A model generated the notes under the pieces. That model was not told where the DNA came from, did no database searches, and saw only the letters and a list, made by a program, of their open reading frames with translations. The position numbers and the translations under genes were made by a program. From Flavobacteriaceae bacterium (GTDB taxonomy: Bacteria; Bacteroidota; Bacteroidia; Flavobacteriales; Flavobacteriaceae), in NCBI GenBank assembly GCA_016649785.1, contig JAENXB010000147.1, positions 1 through 7,268 on the forward strand: DNA of 7,268 nt, written 5' to 3'. Position 1 is the stretch's first letter. The number at the start of each line of letters is the position of its first letter. Positions 5,617 through 7,268 of this stretch are shown here, piece by piece.

Positions 5617-7062
5617 CTAATTATTCCCGCTAGCTCCTACAGCTTTTCCAATAAGGGTTCCGCTGGTACAATCGGTAATTTTTACATTCACAAAATCCCC
5701 GATCCTGTAATTTTCCTTCGGGAAAACCGCGACAGAATTATAGGTAGTTCTGCCGCTCCATTGCTGATCAGATTTTTTTGATTCTCTTTCTATTAATACC
5801 TCAACCGTTTTTCCGATGTAACCCTGGGTTTTGTATAGCGCATGTTCCCTTTGCAATTTGACAATTTCGGTCAGTCTTCGTTGTTTGACTTCTTCGGGAA
5901 CGTCGTCTTCATATTTCTTGGCACCCAGGGTCCCGGGTCTTTCCGAATAAGAGAACATATATCCAAAATCATATTTTACATACTCCATAAGGGATAAGGT
6001 ATCCTTATGATCTTCCTCGGTCTCCCCGCAAAATCCTGTGATCATATCCTGAGAAATTGCACAATCCGGGATGATCTTTTTAATATTAGCTATCAATTCA
6101 AAATATTCCTCACGGGTGTGCAGGCGGTTCATTCTCTTTAAAACCGAATTGCTTCCGCTTTGTACCGGCAGGTGGATGTGTTTACAGATATTTGGATAGG
6201 CAGCCATCATTTCAATTACATCCAGGGTCATATCCTGCGGATTGGAAGTAGAAAAACGAACCCGCATTTTAGGATGAGCTTCAGAAACCAATTTTAATAA
6301 AGCTGCAAAATTAGTGGCAGTTGCCTTTTCTATTTCGGAAGCATTTTTGAAATCTTTCTTAAGTCCGCCGCCAAACCATAAATAACTATCCACGTTTTGT
6401 CCCAGCAATGTGATTTCCTTAAATCCTTTTTCTTCCAGATCGTTCACTTCTTCCAGGATACTTTGAAAATCCCGGCTGCGTTCGCGACCGCGGGTAAAAG
6501 GCACGACGCAAAATGTGCACATATTATCGCAGCCCCGGGTAATGGAAACAAAGGCTGAAACCCCGTTGCTTTGCAATCGCACCGGAGAGATATCGCCATA
6601 AGTTTCATCTTTGGAAAGGATCACGTTTACCGCATTCCTGCCTTCTTCCACTTCTTTTATTAAATTGGGCAAATCTTTATAAGCATCGGGACCCACAACA
6701 AGGTCCACTATTTTTTCTTCCTCCAGGAATTTGCTCTTCAGGCGCTCGGCCATACAACCTAAAACTCCCACCTTCATTTTTGGGTTGATCCTTTTTACCG
6801 CGTTGTATTTTTCCAATCTCTTGCGGATGGTTTGTTCGGCCTTATCGCGAATGGAACAGGTGTTTACCAAAACCAAATCGGCATCTTCCAGGTTTTGAGT
6901 GGTGTTATATCCTTCTTTTTGAAGTATGGAAGCCACAATTTCACTGTCGCTGAAGTTCATCGCGCAACCGTAACTTTCAATAAACAGTTTCCTGCTATTT
7001 TCGGCTTTAGGCTCCTGTATAAGTGTATTTCCCTGTGATTTTTCGTCTATGATCTTCTCCAT
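5617..7062 (-). CDS. miaB: tRNA-2-methylthio-N6-dimethylallyladenosine synthase MiaB
   Basis: MiaB is a radical-SAM methylthiotransferase. It adds the methylthio group at C2 of i6A37 next to the anticodon of tRNAs reading UNN codons. With the start at 7062 the product is 481 aa, close to the family length. The N-terminal UPF0004 domain carries the three cysteines of the auxiliary 4Fe-4S cluster: C33 (ESYGCAMN), C69 (VNTCS) and C103 (LGCMAER). The radical-SAM motif CDNMCTFC (178-185) holds C178, C182 and C185. HLPVQSGS (297-304) is conserved, and a C-terminal TRAM domain spans about 410-476. The frame stays open 45 codons further upstream to 7197. However, that extension has no MiaB-like sequence and contains a strong promoter whose transcript would begin downstream of the 7197 ATG, so I choose 7062. 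The gene stands alone, with 141 bp before the next gene. Confidence 0.96.
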   Translation of the reverse strand: MEKIIDEKSQGNTLIQEPKAENSRKLFIESYGCAMNFSDSEIVASILQKEGYNTTQNLEDADLVLVNTCSIRDKAEQTIRKRLEKYNAVKRINPKMKVGVLGCMAERLKSKFLEEEKIVDLVVGPDAYKDLPNLIKEVEEGRNAVNVILSKDETYGDISPVRLQSNGVSAFVSITRGCDNMCTFCVVPFTRGRERSRDFQSILEEVNDLEEKGFKEITLLGQNVDSYLWFGGGLKKDFKNASEIEKATATNFAALLKLVSEAHPKMRVRFSTSNPQDMTLDVIEMMAAYPNICKHIHLPVQSGSNSVLKRMNRLHTREEYFELIANIKKIIPDCAISQDMITGFCGETEEDHKDTLSLMEYVKYDFGYMFSYSERPGTLGAKKYEDDVPEEVKQRRLTEIVKLQREHALYKTQGYIGKTVEVLIERESKKSDQQWSGRTTYNSVAVFPKENYRIGDFVNVKITDCTSGTLIGKAVGASGNN

Positions 7063-7065
7063 AAT

Positions 7066-7072
7066 TCCTTCT
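7066..7072 (-). promoter_or_regulatory. Possible ribosome-binding site of miaB
   Basis: AGAAGGA lies 3 nt before the ATG at 7062 on the minus strand. The spacing is short, and many Bacteroidota genes do without a Shine-Dalgarno. Still, it is the best purine-rich site near any start in the window and supports the shorter miaB start. Confidence 0.45.
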
Positions 7073-7096
7073 ATACCTTTTAGGTAAATTAGCTTG

Positions 7097-7127
7097 CAAA
7101 GATAAGTTTTTAATTGAGATGTGACAA
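7097..7127 (-). promoter_or_regulatory. Predicted Bacteroidota-type promoter of miaB
   Basis: On the minus strand TTG (7125-7127, part of ATTTG) is followed after exactly 20 bp by TATCTTTG (7097-7104), a perfect match to the -7 consensus TAnnTTTG. Transcription would start near 7090, leaving a leader of about 28 nt before the ATG at 7062. This is the best promoter match in the window. Confidence 0.8.
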
Positions 7128-7268
7128 ATTGACAGAATACAACTTCAGGGCAAACGCATCTTAAAATTGTTCTTTGATAATTTACAATTAAATTCAAAAA
7201 TGGCTCATTTTTAGGTTTATTTTTGTTGTTTTTGAAGGGTATTATGAGTATATTGTACTGATAATCAG

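Noticed and set aside
7128..7268. Gene or divergent promoter at the right edge
   Set aside because: Both strands were read. The only minus-strand frame is the upstream extension of miaB and plus-strand frames are very short. A TATTTTTG on the plus strand lacks a TTG at suitable spacing. I see nothing supportable here.
1..7268. CRISPR array, toxin-antitoxin pair, defence system or biosynthetic cluster
   Set aside because: No regularly spaced repeat array or gene of these types is present. All coding space is taken by conserved housekeeping and envelope genes.

Overview
The window looks like a chromosomal segment from a member of the Bacteroidota, most likely the family Flavobacteriaceae. Three things suggest this. 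The gene order (miaB, a sigma-54 activator, lptE, a TPR protein, secG, groES, groEL) is one I associate with that family. Two promoters fit the Bacteroidota form TTG-N20-TAnnTTTG. Most start codons have A-rich leaders instead of a strong Shine-Dalgarno sequence. Every gene lies on the minus strand, so the window reads biologically from right to left.

Right side (7268 to about 5480): miaB, the tRNA methylthiotransferase, has a well-formed promoter at 7097-7127. That promoter lies inside the longest open frame and fixes the real start at 7062. After the miaB stop comes a small intergenic patch with two short direct repeats, each of 14-nt period, and an all-AT palindrome.

Middle (5475 to 2414): a compact cell-envelope operon encodes an AAA+ sigma-54 activator without a receiver domain, the LptE-like outer-membrane lipoprotein for LPS assembly, an unnamed protein with a C-terminal TPR, and SecG of the Sec translocon. 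Junctions are 32 bp, a 1-base overlap (TAATG) and a 4-base overlap (ATGA), which suggests translational coupling. A strong intrinsic terminator at 2414-2445 closes the operon. No consensus promoter is visible before the sigma-54 activator, so readthrough from miaB is possible.

Left side (2405 to 1): groES-groEL is a separate transcription unit. Its promoter overlaps a perfect 7+5+7 palindrome and no CIRCE element is visible. The unit ends at an intrinsic terminator at 114-148. Immediately beyond that terminator, in the same orientation, positions 110 to 1 are the 5' end of a group II intron of class C (IIC). It begins GTGTGCC and resembles the Oceanobacillus iheyensis IIC ribozyme; the rest lies outside the window. 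This placement just after a terminator hairpin is the known habit of class C introns.

The coding genes are conserved housekeeping genes. I see no evidence of a new defence or metabolic system. The points most worth a second look are the intron behind the groEL terminator, the palindrome in the groES promoter, the sigma-54 activator with its acidic linker in an envelope operon, and the uncharacterised protein coupled to lptE and secG.
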